Assembly (NCBI RefSeq): GCF_014197135.1
Contig: NZ_JACIFA010000002.1
Span: 62,001-126,000 of the forward strand
Source of the DNA: Sphingomonas zeae
GTDB taxonomy: Bacteria > Pseudomonadota > Alphaproteobacteria > Sphingomonadales > Sphingomonadaceae
Length of the DNA stretch: 64,000 bases
Direction of reading: 5' to 3'
The notes beneath the pieces are model-generated. The model was not told the DNA's origin. It saw nothing but the letters and a program-made list of their open reading frames with translations, and did not search any database. A program made the position numbers and the translations under genes. Positions 15,546-22,701 of this stretch are shown here, piece after piece. The first letter of the stretch is position 1, and each line of letters starts with the position of its first letter.

Positions 15546-16730
15546 TTATGCTACCCTGTCCCCCGTAAGCACGACCTCGCGCAGGATCGCATCCAGCAGC
15601 AGCGCCCCTGCCTCGGTAACGATCAACTGCTCGCCCTGCAGCCGTACCAGCCCCTGCTTTGCCAAGGTGGTCACGGCAGCGCGGTTCACCATCTCGCGCC
15701 CCTTGGCCAATGCGGCCACGCGCGACAGGTCGACGCCTTCGGCCAGGCGCAGGCCCATGACCAGCGCTTCGGTCGCGCGGGTGACGGGCGGAAGGCTTTC
15801 CTCCAGTTCGATGCCATGGCCGTTGCGGGCAATGGCGGCCATCCAGTTTTCCGGCTTCTTGCGCCGCGCGGTGGCGACGCCCTCGCGGCGGCCATGCGCG
15901 CCCGGGCCGATCCCGGCATAGTCGCCGTAACGCCAATAGGTCAGGTTGTGGCGGCTCTCCGCGCCGATCCGGGCGTGGTTGGAGGTTTCATAGGCGGGCA
16001 GCCCGGCGGCGGCGGTGATGGCGCGGGTCGTCTCGAACAGGTCGGCGGCGGCGTCGCCATCGGGGATGGTCAGTCGCCCGGCGGCCGCCTCGGTGGCGAA
16101 GCGCGTGCCCGGTTCGATGGTCAGTTGATAGAGCGACAGATGCTCGGTGCCATAGCCGATCGCGCGGCGCAGTTCGGCTTCCCAGTCGCGCAGCGGCTGG
16201 CCGGGGCGGGCATAGATCAGGTCGAAGCTGATTCGGCTGAACTGTTCCTGCGCGGTCTCGAGCGCCTGCAACGCCTCGTCCACGCCGTGCGCGCGGCCGA
16301 GGAAGCGCAGTGCCGTATCGTCCAGGGCTTGTACGCCCAGCGATGCGCGGTTGACCCCCGCGGCGGCAAGGTCGGCAAAACGCGCCGCCTCGACCGAGGA
16401 CGGGTTGGCCTCCAGCGTGATCTCGATCCCCTCGGCAAAACCCCAATGGCGCTCGGCTGCGTCCAGGATCGCGGCGACGGTCGCGGGGGGCATCAGCGAG
16501 GGCGTGCCCCCGCCGAAGAAAATCGAGGTCAGTTGGCGTCCCGGCAGCGCCGCCGCCTCGTGCGCCAGGTCCGCAAGCAGCGCATCGGCCCATGCCGCCT
16601 GGTCCACCGACTCCCGAACATGACTGTTGAAATCGCAATAGGGGCATTTGGAAACGCAGAAGGGCCAATGGACGTAAAGGGCGAGCGGCGCGCGCGTGGG
16701 CGAGGGGGCGGACGATATTGCGGAGGACAT
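15546..16730 (-). CDS. hemW: Radical SAM protein HemW (heme chaperone)
   Basis: HemW is a radical-SAM-fold heme-binding protein related to HemN, now viewed as a heme chaperone rather than an oxygen-independent coproporphyrinogen oxidase. The 394 residues carry WPFCVSKCPYCDFN with the CX3CX2C cluster motif at 25-32, then FFGGGTPSLMPP, the SAM segment EANPSS and a C-terminal winged-helix-like region. The start at 16730 follows from the family N terminus; the open frame to 16877 is not required. It overlaps the start region of the divergent CAP-domain gene. hemW near rdgB-rph is a conserved alphaproteobacterial arrangement, here separated by two genes. Confidence 0.94.
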   Translation of the reverse strand: MSSAISSAPSPTRAPLALYVHWPFCVSKCPYCDFNSHVRESVDQAAWADALLADLAHEAAALPGRQLTSIFFGGGTPSLMPPATVAAILDAAERHWGFAEGIEITLEANPSSVEAARFADLAAAGVNRASLGVQALDDTALRFLGRAHGVDEALQALETAQEQFSRISFDLIYARPGQPLRDWEAELRRAIGYGTEHLSLYQLTIEPGTRFATEAAAGRLTIPDGDAAADLFETTRAITAAAGLPAYETSNHARIGAESRHNLTYWRYGDYAGIGPGAHGRREGVATARRKKPENWMAAIARNGHGIELEESLPPVTRATEALVMGLRLAEGVDLSRVAALAKGREMVNRAAVTTLAKQGLVRLQGEQLIVTEAGALLLDAILREVVLTGDRVA

Positions 16731-16743
16731 GATGTGCCCCGAT

Positions 16744-17343
16744 ATGGCGGCGATGCGCACGCTACGCCATCTCTTATCGATTCCGGCCGTCGCCCTGTTG
16801 CTGACGGGATGCGGTCCGATGATCCCTTCACAGACCGGCGTGGAGCGCCCGCCCCGTATCGTCGAGGAGCGCACCACCGACGCACCCGCGCCGCGTGGGC
16901 CAGGACTGCTGCGCCGGGCAATGCTTGATGGCCACCGGGCGGCGCGGGCGGAGGTTGGTCTGGGGCCACTGGTCTGGGATGAGAGGCTGGCCGCTAACGC
17001 GCTGGCCTATGCCCAGGAACTGGCGCGTACCGGCCGTTTCCAGCACGCCGAACAGCCGCAGGGGCCGACCCGGCAGGGCGAGAATCTGTGGACCGGCACG
17101 CGCGGCGCCTATCGCTATGACGAAATGATGGGGCATTGGGTGGCCGAAAAGCGCGATTTTGTGAATCTGCCCGTGCCGCAGGCCAGCCGGACGGGCCAGT
17201 TCGGCGATGTCGCGCATTATACCCAGATCGTCTGGGCTCGTTCCACGGCGGTCGGATGCGCGATGGCGAGCAATGCGCGCGACGATTTCCTCGTTTGCCG
17301 CTATAGCCCGACCGGCAACGTCTTCGGCGAGCGGGCTTTCTGA
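16744..17343 (+). CDS. CAP-domain (SCP/PR1) lipoprotein
   Basis: This 199-residue protein has a signal peptide ending in lipobox LLTGC, so it is probably an envelope lipoprotein. The CAP domain follows: HRAARAEVGLGPLVWDERLAANALAYAQ, HAEQPQGPTRQGENLW, then HYTQIVWARSTAVGCAMAS and CRYSPTGNVFGE. These hold the conserved His and Glu of CAP proteins. Bacterial CAP proteins are secreted or lipid-anchored with poorly defined roles. ATG codons at 16729, 16732, 16744 and 16753 are all in frame; any gives the same mature protein. It is divergent from hemW. Confidence 0.88.
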   Translation: MAAMRTLRHLLSIPAVALLLTGCGPMIPSQTGVERPPRIVEERTTDAPAPRGPGLLRRAMLDGHRAARAEVGLGPLVWDERLAANALAYAQELARTGRFQHAEQPQGPTRQGENLWTGTRGAYRYDEMMGHWVAEKRDFVNLPVPQASRTGQFGDVAHYTQIVWARSTAVGCAMASNARDDFLVCRYSPTGNVFGERAF

Positions 17344-17377
17344 CTCAGGCCGAGCACGACGGGAAGGTAATGACGCG

Positions 17378-17764
17378 ATGGCGAATCCCTATGATCCGAT
17401 GGCATGGATGGCCTTCTGGACCGCGCCCGCGCGATTCGCGGTGATGGCGGGCGAAGCGATGGTGAGCGCGCAGAGCGTCATCGCCTCGCGCATGGAAGCG
17501 ATGGCGACGGGCAAGTCCTCGGCGGCGGAAATGACCCTGATGGTCAGCGAGAAGGTGAAAGCCTTCGACCAGTCGGCCAAGGTCTGGAACCGCGATCAGG
17601 CGGCGCTGTCCAGGCTGTCGCGGCACGATCCGCGGGGGAACATGCTGAATGCCTGGGAAGCGATGGCCCGCGCCATGCTGATCGGCGCGTCGATGCCGGT
17701 CCAGGCGATGGCGCCGGTGCACAAGGCGGTCACGGCGAACCAGAAGCGGCTGGCCAAGCGGTAA
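17378..17764 (+). CDS. Small helical protein, phasin-like in composition
   Basis: A 128-residue alanine/methionine-rich helical protein (MAWMAFWTAPARFAVMAGEAMVSAQ, MEAMATGKSSAAEMTLMVSEKVKAF) ending in a basic tail KAVTANQKRLAKR. It has no signal peptide or clear membrane span. The pattern of long amphipathic helices resembles phasins and similar surface-coating proteins, but no family is recognised with certainty. GGGAAGG precedes the ATG. It follows the CAP gene by 34 bases and is followed by a family 1 repeat. Confidence 0.7.
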   Translation: MANPYDPMAWMAFWTAPARFAVMAGEAMVSAQSVIASRMEAMATGKSSAAEMTLMVSEKVKAFDQSAKVWNRDQAALSRLSRHDPRGNMLNAWEAMARAMLIGASMPVQAMAPVHKAVTANQKRLAKR

Positions 17765-17768
17765 CGTC

Positions 17769-17899
17769 ATCCTCCCCGGTACGGGGAGGGGGACCATCCG
17801 AAGGATGGTGGAGGGGGGATCGCCACAAAGGACATCCCTGGCGGAAGCCCCCCCTCCGTCGGGCCTGCGGCCCGCCACCTCCCCGTACCGGGGAGGATT
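17769..17899. repeat. Intergenic palindromic repeat, family 1
   Basis: It starts TCCTCCCCGGTACGGGGAGG, contains ACCATCCGAAGGATGGTGG and CGGGCCTGCGGCCCG, and ends CCTCCCCGTACCGGGGAGGA. It lies at the convergent junction before rdgB. Confidence 0.88.
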
Positions 17900-17901
17900 G
17901 T

Positions 17902-18528
17902 TCAGAACACCGCTTTCACCAGCTGGCCGAAGGCGTCGGCACGGTGGCTGATGCGGTTCTTTTCGTCCTGGTCCATCTCGGCGAAGGTCTCGGTATAGCC
18001 GATCGGCTGGAAGATGGGGTCATAGCCATGTCCCTTGTCCCCGCGCGGCGGCCACACGATCGTGCCATCGACGCGACCCTCGAACCATTCGACATGGCCG
18101 TCGGGCCAGCCGACCGCCAGCGCACAGACGAAATGCGCGGCGCGGCTCATGTCGGGCTCCTCGTTCAGCCGATCCTCGACCGCGCGCATCGCCATGCCGA
18201 AGTCCTTTTCCGGCCCCGCCCAGCGCGCCGAGAACAGCCCCGGATCGCCGCCCAGCGCTTCGACGCACAGCCCGCTGTCGTCGGACAGCGCAGGCAGACC
18301 GGACAGATCGGCTGCCGCCAGCGCCTTCAACTCGGCATTGGCGACGAAGGTGGTGCCGGTCTCCTCCGGCTCGGGCAGGTCGAGATCGCTCGCCGCGATG
18401 ACTTCCATGCCGTAGGGCGCGAGCAGTTCGCGAAACTCGACGATCTTGCCCTTGTTGTGACTGGCCAGCACCAGCTTGCCGGGCTCCAGCTTGCGGATCG
18501 CCTGGCGGCCGTTCCCTTCGCCGCTCAC
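17902..18528 (-). CDS. rdgB: Non-canonical purine NTP pyrophosphatase (RdgB/HAM1)
   Basis: RdgB hydrolyses dITP, XTP and related damaged purine nucleotides. The 208 residues include [17 protein letters not shown] near 20-36, [11 protein letters not shown] and [14 protein letters not shown], the core of the Ham1 family, and the late HGYDPIFQP. It starts at a GTG that overlaps the rph stop, so rph-rdgB is one operon, as in other alphaproteobacteria. The length is normal. Confidence 0.96.
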   Translation of the reverse strand: MSGEGNGRQAIRKLEPGKLVLASHNKGKIVEFRELLAPYGMEVIAASDLDLPEPEETGTTFVANAELKALAAADLSGLPALSDDSGLCVEALGGDPGLFSARWAGPEKDFGMAMRAVEDRLNEEPDMSRAAHFVCALAVGWPDGHVEWFEGRVDGTIVWPPRGDKGHGYDPIFQPIGYTETFAEMDQDEKNRISHRADAFGQLVKAVF

Positions 18529-19241
18529 GCGCGGATTGCCCGGTCTTGGGCGGCAAAGATTTCGGTGCAGCCCATGCGAGCGAGGCGCAGCAGGCGCAGC
18601 AGCGCCTCTTCGTCATAGGTGGCGTGCTCGGCGGTCGCCTGAACCTCGGCGATATGGCCGTTCTCGATCAGCACGAAATTGGCGTCGGCATCGGCATTCG
18701 AGTCCTCGATATAGTCTAGGTCGAGAACCGGCGCGCCCTGATGGATGCCGCAGGAGACGGCAGCGACCTTGTGGCGGATCGGGTCGCTCGTCAGCTTGCC
18801 CTCGGCCATCAGCTTGTTGACCGCCATGCGCAGCGCGACCCACGCGCCCGAGATGGCGGCGGTGCGGGTGCCGCCATCGGCCTGGATCACGTCGCAGTCG
18901 ATGGTGATCTGCCGCTCGCCCAGCGCCTTCAGGTCGCAGACGGCGCGCAGGGAGCGGCCGATCAGCCGCTGGATTTCCTGGGTGCGGCCCGACTGCTTGC
19001 CCTTGGCGGCTTCACGGCTGCCACGCGTATGGGTGGCGCGGGGCAGCATCCCATATTCGGCCGTGACCCAGCCTTCGCCCTTGCCGCGCAGGAAGGGGGG
19101 CACGCGTTCCTCGACGCTGGCGGTGACGAGCACCTTGGTGTCGCCGAACCCGATCAGCACCGAACCTTCGGCGTGGCGGGTGAAATTCGGCTCGATGGTG
19201 ATGGGACGCATCTGGTCGGGCATCCGGCCGGACGGGCGCAT
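18525..19241 (-). CDS. rph: Ribonuclease PH
   Basis: RNase PH trims tRNA 3' ends phosphorolytically. The 238-residue protein has the N-terminal [14 protein letters not shown], then [19 protein letters not shown], the active-site strand [17 protein letters not shown] and [17 protein letters not shown]. The frame is open to 19436 across the palindromic repeat, but the start at 19241 matches the family. It heads the rph-rdgB operon and is divergent from hrcA, with an unusual 189-bp palindrome between them. Confidence 0.97.
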   Translation of the reverse strand: MRPSGRMPDQMRPITIEPNFTRHAEGSVLIGFGDTKVLVTASVEERVPPFLRGKGEGWVTAEYGMLPRATHTRGSREAAKGKQSGRTQEIQRLIGRSLRAVCDLKALGERQITIDCDVIQADGGTRTAAISGAWVALRMAVNKLMAEGKLTSDPIRHKVAAVSCGIHQGAPVLDLDYIEDSNADADANFVLIENGHIAEVQATAEHATYDEEALLRLLRLARMGCTEIFAAQDRAIRA

Positions 19242-19308
19242 AGTCTTCTCCTTGTTCCTTGGCACCAGCCCTAACCGGCCCCCGCGCGATGCGCCAGAGA
19301 GGACGACG

Positions 19309-19497
19309 GCGATCGGAAGACACTCTTCTCTCTGCGTCTTCTGCGTCTCTGCGCGACAAAATGGTTCACGCGAAGCCGCGAAGCCGCGAAGAGGGGACTG
19401 GAAATCTTCGCGCCTTCGCGGCTTCGCGTGAACCATTCTTCTTTTTTGCGCGCAGAGGCGCAGAGGGCGCGGAGAAGAAGAGAGGTCTTCCGATCGC
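19309..19497. repeat. 189-bp imperfect palindrome between rph and hrcA
   Basis: The ends GCGATCGGAAGAC (19309-19321) and GTCTTCCGATCGC (19485-19497) are perfect 13-base inverted repeats. Inside, a 23-base arm at 19361-19383 (from ATGGTTCACGCGAAG) pairs perfectly with 19414-19436. Between the outer and inner arms are degenerate CTCTGCGTCT-like stretches. The element would form one long hairpin and has no coding capacity of its own. A MITE-like or RNA-structure element is suggested. Confidence 0.75.
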
Positions 19498-19499
19498 GG

Positions 19500-19528
19500 T
19501 TGAGTGGCGTGCGCCCAATGCCTACATT
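19500..19528 (+). promoter_or_regulatory. Candidate promoter of hrcA, possibly leaderless
   Basis: TTGAGT at 19500-19505 and TACATT at 19523-19528 are separated by 17 bases. The expected start of transcription falls at or next to the ATG of hrcA at 19535, so the mRNA may lack a leader. No Shine-Dalgarno is visible before the ATG, which agrees. No CIRCE element (TTAGCACTC inverted repeat) was found here. Confidence 0.45.
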
Positions 19529-19534
19529 TCTATC

Positions 19535-20575
19535 ATGGTCACACTTCCGATCACCGAGCTGACCGACCGGGCGCGCGATATTTTTCGCGTGGTGGTCGAC
19601 AGCTATCTGACCAGCGGACAGCCGGTCGGGTCGAAGACCATCGCGCTGTCGGGGATCAACCTGTCGCCCGCCTCGATCCGCAACGTGCTCCAGGAACTGG
19701 AGGAACGCGGGTTGCTGGCGGCGCCGCATACCAGTGCGGGGCGGATGCCGACCGATATGGGGCTGCGGCTGTTCGTCGACGGCATGATGCATGCGATGGA
19801 GCCCAGCATCGAGGAGCGCGCCGCGATCGAGGCGCGCGCCGCCCGCTCCGGCCCGGTCGAGGAGGCGCTGGCGGCGACGACGGCGGTGCTGTCGGGGCTG
19901 TCGGCCTGTGCGGGGCTGGTCATGGTGCCCAAGCGCGAGATGAAGCTGCGCTCGATCGGCTTCGTGCCGCTGTCGCCGACCCAGGCGCTGGCCGTGCTGG
20001 TTGCCGAGGATGGCGCGGTCGAGAACCGGGTCCTCGAACTGCCGCCCGGCATGACCCCGTCCGCGCTGGTCGAGGCGGGCAATTATCTGTCCGCGACGCT
20101 GGCGGGCCTCACGCTGGGCCAGGCGCGCGATCGCCTGGAGCGCGAGCTGGCGGCGGGGCGCGCGGCGCTGGACGGAGCGGCGCGGGCGCTGGTCGAGCAG
20201 GGGCTGGCGGTGTGGAGCGAGGATGGCGAGCGGCGTCCGATCCTGATCGTGCGCGGCCAGGGGCGGCTGATCGACGCCGCCGCTGCCGCCGATCTCGAGC
20301 GGGTGCGCGACCTGCTCGACGATCTGGAGGGCAAGCAGGAAATCGCCCACTTGCTGGATTCCGCACGCGCGGGAGATTCGACCCGGATCTTCATCGGAGC
20401 CGAGAACAAATTGTTCGCGCTTTCCGGATCTTCGGTGATCGCCAGGCCGTTTCGCGGCCTCGACGGCCAAGTGGTCGGCGTGGTCGGTGTAATCGGGCCG
20501 ACGCGGTTGAACTATGCGCGCGTCGTGCCCATGGTGGATTTCACGGCGGCAACGCTCGCCCGCATGATGGGCTGA
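19535..20575 (+). CDS. hrcA: Heat-inducible transcription repressor HrcA
   Basis: HrcA represses chaperone genes by binding CIRCE elements and depends on GroEL for activity. The 346 residues include the N-terminal winged helix (LTDRARDIFRVVVDSYLTSGQPVGSK and NVLQELEERGLLAAPHTSAGRMPTD) and the C-terminal GAF-like region ending IGPTRLNYARVVPMVDF. The start at 19535 matches the family N terminus; the open frame to 19259 runs through the palindromic repeat and is not coding. grpE follows nine bases after the stop. The CIRCE targets are probably at groESL outside this window. Confidence 0.96.
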   Translation: MVTLPITELTDRARDIFRVVVDSYLTSGQPVGSKTIALSGINLSPASIRNVLQELEERGLLAAPHTSAGRMPTDMGLRLFVDGMMHAMEPSIEERAAIEARAARSGPVEEALAATTAVLSGLSACAGLVMVPKREMKLRSIGFVPLSPTQALAVLVAEDGAVENRVLELPPGMTPSALVEAGNYLSATLAGLTLGQARDRLERELAAGRAALDGAARALVEQGLAVWSEDGERRPILIVRGQGRLIDAAAAADLERVRDLLDDLEGKQEIAHLLDSARAGDSTRIFIGAENKLFALSGSSVIARPFRGLDGQVVGVVGVIGPTRLNYARVVPMVDFTAATLARMMG

Positions 20576-20584
20576 ACAGGGATT

Positions 20585-21133
20585 ATGATGAGCGAAAATA
20601 CGACCAACGAAACCCAGAACGATCTGCGTGAGGAAACGGCCGAGGCTGCGCCCGAAGTGGCGGGGCAGGACCGTCTGGCGGAACTGGAGAACCAGCTGGC
20701 CGAAGCCAAGCAGCAATATCTCTACGCCCAGGCCGAGAACCAGAATGTCCGGCGTCGCGCGGAAAAGGAAGCGGCGGACGCACGCAATTATGCCGCGACA
20801 GCGTTTGCGCGCGACGTCCTGTCGGTCGCCGACAATCTCCAGCGCGCGCTGGCGGCGATCCCGGCCGACCTGCGTACCGACGACAAGTGGAAGGGGCTGG
20901 TGACCGGCTTAGACGCCACCGGCCGCGAGATGGACAGCGTGCTCGGCCGTCACGGCATCACCAAGATCGAGGCCATGGGCCAGCCGCTCGACCCCAACAA
21001 GCATCAGGCGATGATCGAAATGCCCTCCGATCAGGAGCCGGGCACGATCGTGCAGGAGATGCAGTCGGGCTACATGATCAAGGACCGTCTGCTCCGCCCC
21101 GCGCTGGTGGCGGTGGCCAAGAAGCCCGACTGA
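20585..21133 (+). CDS. grpE: Nucleotide exchange factor GrpE
   Basis: GrpE promotes ADP release from DnaK. The 182-residue protein has an acidic N terminus, a long coiled coil (LAELENQLAEAKQQYLYAQAENQNVRRRAEKEA, about 31-63) and the beta-rich head with HGITKIEAMGQPLDPNKHQAM and MQSGYMIKDRLLRPALVAVAKK. Two adjacent ATGs are possible starts. It is in an operon with hrcA and ends in a strong terminator, so dnaK is transcribed separately. Confidence 0.97.
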   Translation: MMSENTTNETQNDLREETAEAAPEVAGQDRLAELENQLAEAKQQYLYAQAENQNVRRRAEKEAADARNYAATAFARDVLSVADNLQRALAAIPADLRTDDKWKGLVTGLDATGREMDSVLGRHGITKIEAMGQPLDPNKHQAMIEMPSDQEPGTIVQEMQSGYMIKDRLLRPALVAVAKKPD

Positions 21134-21156
21134 TCGGGCTTTCCGGACGAATGACG

Positions 21157-21189
21157 AAAGGGCGGACCTTATGGGGCCGCCCTTTTTTC
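21157..21189 (+). terminator. Rho-independent terminator after grpE
   Basis: AAAGGGCGG pairs with CCGCCCTTTTTT around an 11-base loop. The T tract and A flank make it a strong, possibly bidirectional terminator. Confidence 0.92.
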
Positions 21190-21214
21190 ATGGTGTCATG
21201 CGCGCAATGACGGG

Positions 21215-21339
21215 AGTGTTTTGCCGTTCCCGGCTGGCCCTGGCACCGCCGCGCCATCGATTGCGCCAGATCGCTATTGGCGCACTGCGTGGCGGCCATC
21301 GCTCGAAGCGCGGCGCCGTTGGTATTGCCGACCGTCATG
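21215..21339 (-). pseudogene. Possible flagellin 5' remnant
   Basis: On the minus strand from ATG 21339 the frame reads MTVGNTNGAALRAMAATQ, then CANSDLAQSMARRCQGQ and a later AK. This follows the flagellin N-terminal pattern MTV--TN--ALRA------N--L--SM-RL--G-----AK, with the conserved LSxG region altered to RCQG. Resemblance stops near 21215 and no rest of the gene follows; the frame then runs into the grpE terminator. GGGATGGGAG sits before the ATG. The surrounding 21190-21473 region holds no other gene. The match is by eye only and the segment could be chance or a new small gene. Confidence 0.38.
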
Positions 21340-21473
21340 ACAACTCCCATCCCGTGATGAGCGCGGCAGGCCTCGCAAGAGACAACGATGGTCGATGATT
21401 TCAACCATGATCGAACAACCTGGGCTTTTCCTGGATATTCGCGGGCGGCATAGATCCCCCAGGTTCGGATTTT

Positions 21474-21603
21474 CCCTCCCCCATCCCCTCCCGCCTGCGG
21501 GAGGGGTGCGGTGCTCGGTTGCCTCAGGGGCCAACGATGCAACGGCGCCTGCGGCTACCAGAAACACGCCCCTCCCGCAGGCGGGAGGGGATGGGGGAGG
21601 GCA
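21474..21603. repeat. Intergenic palindromic repeat, family 2
   Basis: Arms CCCTCCCCCATCCCCTCCC-GCCTGCGGGAGGGG and CCCCTCCCGCAGGCGGGAGGGG-ATGGGGGAGGG face each other around a unique core of about 55 bases. It ends before the metallopeptidase-like gene. Four further copies occur in the window. Confidence 0.85.
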
Positions 21604-21620
21604 TTCACCCAACCGAAACC

Positions 21621-22085
21621 TCAGCGAGTCCCCCGAAACGGCACCAACGTCTCATACTGTGCCAGCGGCGGCGCCCCCGCGACTGCCGCGCCGCGTTTCA
21701 GCAGAAAGGCATGGCGGACGATCTCCGCCTGCTGCTCCAGGCCATAGCGCTCGAAACGCTGCCCCGGCTTCAGGCAATAACTGTAACGGCAAAAGGGATG
21801 GCGCTTCAGCGGCAGGAAAATGCCCCGCTGGTGCTGCCAGATATGCACCATCTCATGCACGAACAGACCCTGTTCGTGGAGCGGGCAGGCGCCGAAGTCC
21901 TCGCGCCACAGACCGCCCTTGGGGTGGAAGTGGATGCATCCGGTCGGGGCCATCACCGTGTCGCGGGGTTGGAAAAACGCCCATTTGGTTGGCGACAGCC
22001 GCACCTGGCCATAGTCGATGGCGTCACCGAATACGCCGCGCGCCAGCGCTTCCTCTGCAGCGGTGAGGGGGCGCTTTGCCGTCAT
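21621..22085 (-). CDS. Vgr-like / zinc-metallopeptidase-fold protein
   Basis: A 154-residue protein with the zinc-binding motif HEMVHIWQHQ at about 77-86 and an upstream conserved stretch CIHFHPKGGLWREDFGACPLHEQGLFV. HExxH followed by a nearby His fits a minimal zinc-protease active site; related proteins are annotated Vgr-related or DUF4157-like. There is no signal peptide. Its start overlaps the stop of the copper chaperone gene (ATGA), so the two are co-transcribed. Enzymatic activity is an inference from the motif. Confidence 0.75.
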   Translation of the reverse strand: MTAKRPLTAAEEALARGVFGDAIDYGQVRLSPTKWAFFQPRDTVMAPTGCIHFHPKGGLWREDFGACPLHEQGLFVHEMVHIWQHQRGIFLPLKRHPFCRYSYCLKPGQRFERYGLEQQAEIVRHAFLLKRGAAVAGAPPLAQYETLVPFRGTR

Positions 22086-22522
22086 CCGTTTTGCGGCGCA
22101 GGATCGCCTGCCGCGATCACGCGCGCGCCCTGACGCAGCCGCGTGCCATCCGAAAAGGTCAGGAGCAGCGACAGGATGCGCCCCGGCTTCACCCCGGGGT
22201 TCATGTCGTACAGCATCACATGCCGCCCGCCCGGCTGAAAGGCGACGGTGCCGCCCGCCGGGATGGGCACGGCGTCGACCTTTTTCATCGCCATGCCACC
22301 CTCATGCATCTCGCTGGTGATCGCGACGTCGCTGCTGACCCCGATCAGGTCGACGGGCTTGGCACCGCCATGCACGATGAAATAGGCTGCCGCCGGACGC
22401 CCCGGCACGGCGGCCAGCCGAACCCATCCTTCCTCGCTCGAAAGCTCGGGCCTAGAGGAGCATCCGCCGAGCGCCGCCGCCCCGGCCAGCCCCCAAAGGC
22501 CCAGAAAAACAGCGCGTCGCAT
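22082..22522 (-). CDS. PCu(A)C-type periplasmic copper chaperone, lipoprotein
   Basis: This 146-residue protein belongs to the PCuAC/DUF461 family, which delivers Cu(I) to cytochrome c oxidase. Family ligands are visible: SEMHEGGMAMKKV in the middle and GGRHVMLYDMNPG later, matching the H(M)X10MX21HXM pattern. The N terminus has a signal peptide with lipobox ALGGC (Cys 21). The ATG at 22522 has GGGAGGG upstream and precedes the signal peptide, so it is preferred to 22597. It is in an operon with the Vgr-like gene and divergent from dnaK. Confidence 0.9.
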   Translation of the reverse strand: MRRAVFLGLWGLAGAAALGGCSSRPELSSEEGWVRLAAVPGRPAAAYFIVHGGAKPVDLIGVSSDVAITSEMHEGGMAMKKVDAVPIPAGGTVAFQPGGRHVMLYDMNPGVKPGRILSLLLTFSDGTRLRQGARVIAAGDPAPQNG

Positions 22523-22701
22523 GACAAACCCTCCCGTTTCGGCAAATCCCGAAGCCATCCTAGGTTCCATCCAATCTTGCGGCAACGGAACGCCCACCTA
22601 TATCCGGCTCGTGAACGGGGTTTTCGGGTCGCCGCTTTCGGGACCGGCGAACCCCGGCATTTGACTTCCAGACTATGTTCTTGAGGGGCATTTAGAGACT
22701 T

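Noticed and set aside
19259..19534. Upstream extension of hrcA and of rph through the palindrome
   Set aside because: The extra residues are encoded by the 189-bp palindrome and match no HrcA or RNase PH family sequence.
21078..21542. Single 154-residue gene on the minus strand after grpE
   Set aside because: It runs through the grpE terminator and into a family 2 repeat; only the short flagellin-like part deserves notice.
21395..22133. Plus-strand frames across the repeat and the metallopeptidase gene
   Set aside because: They read through a repeat and then antisense to a gene with a clear HEMVH motif.
22597..22701. CIRCE element or RpoH promoter before dnaK
   Set aside because: No TTAGCACTC inverted repeat is present, and TTGAC at about 22661 lacks a properly spaced -10.
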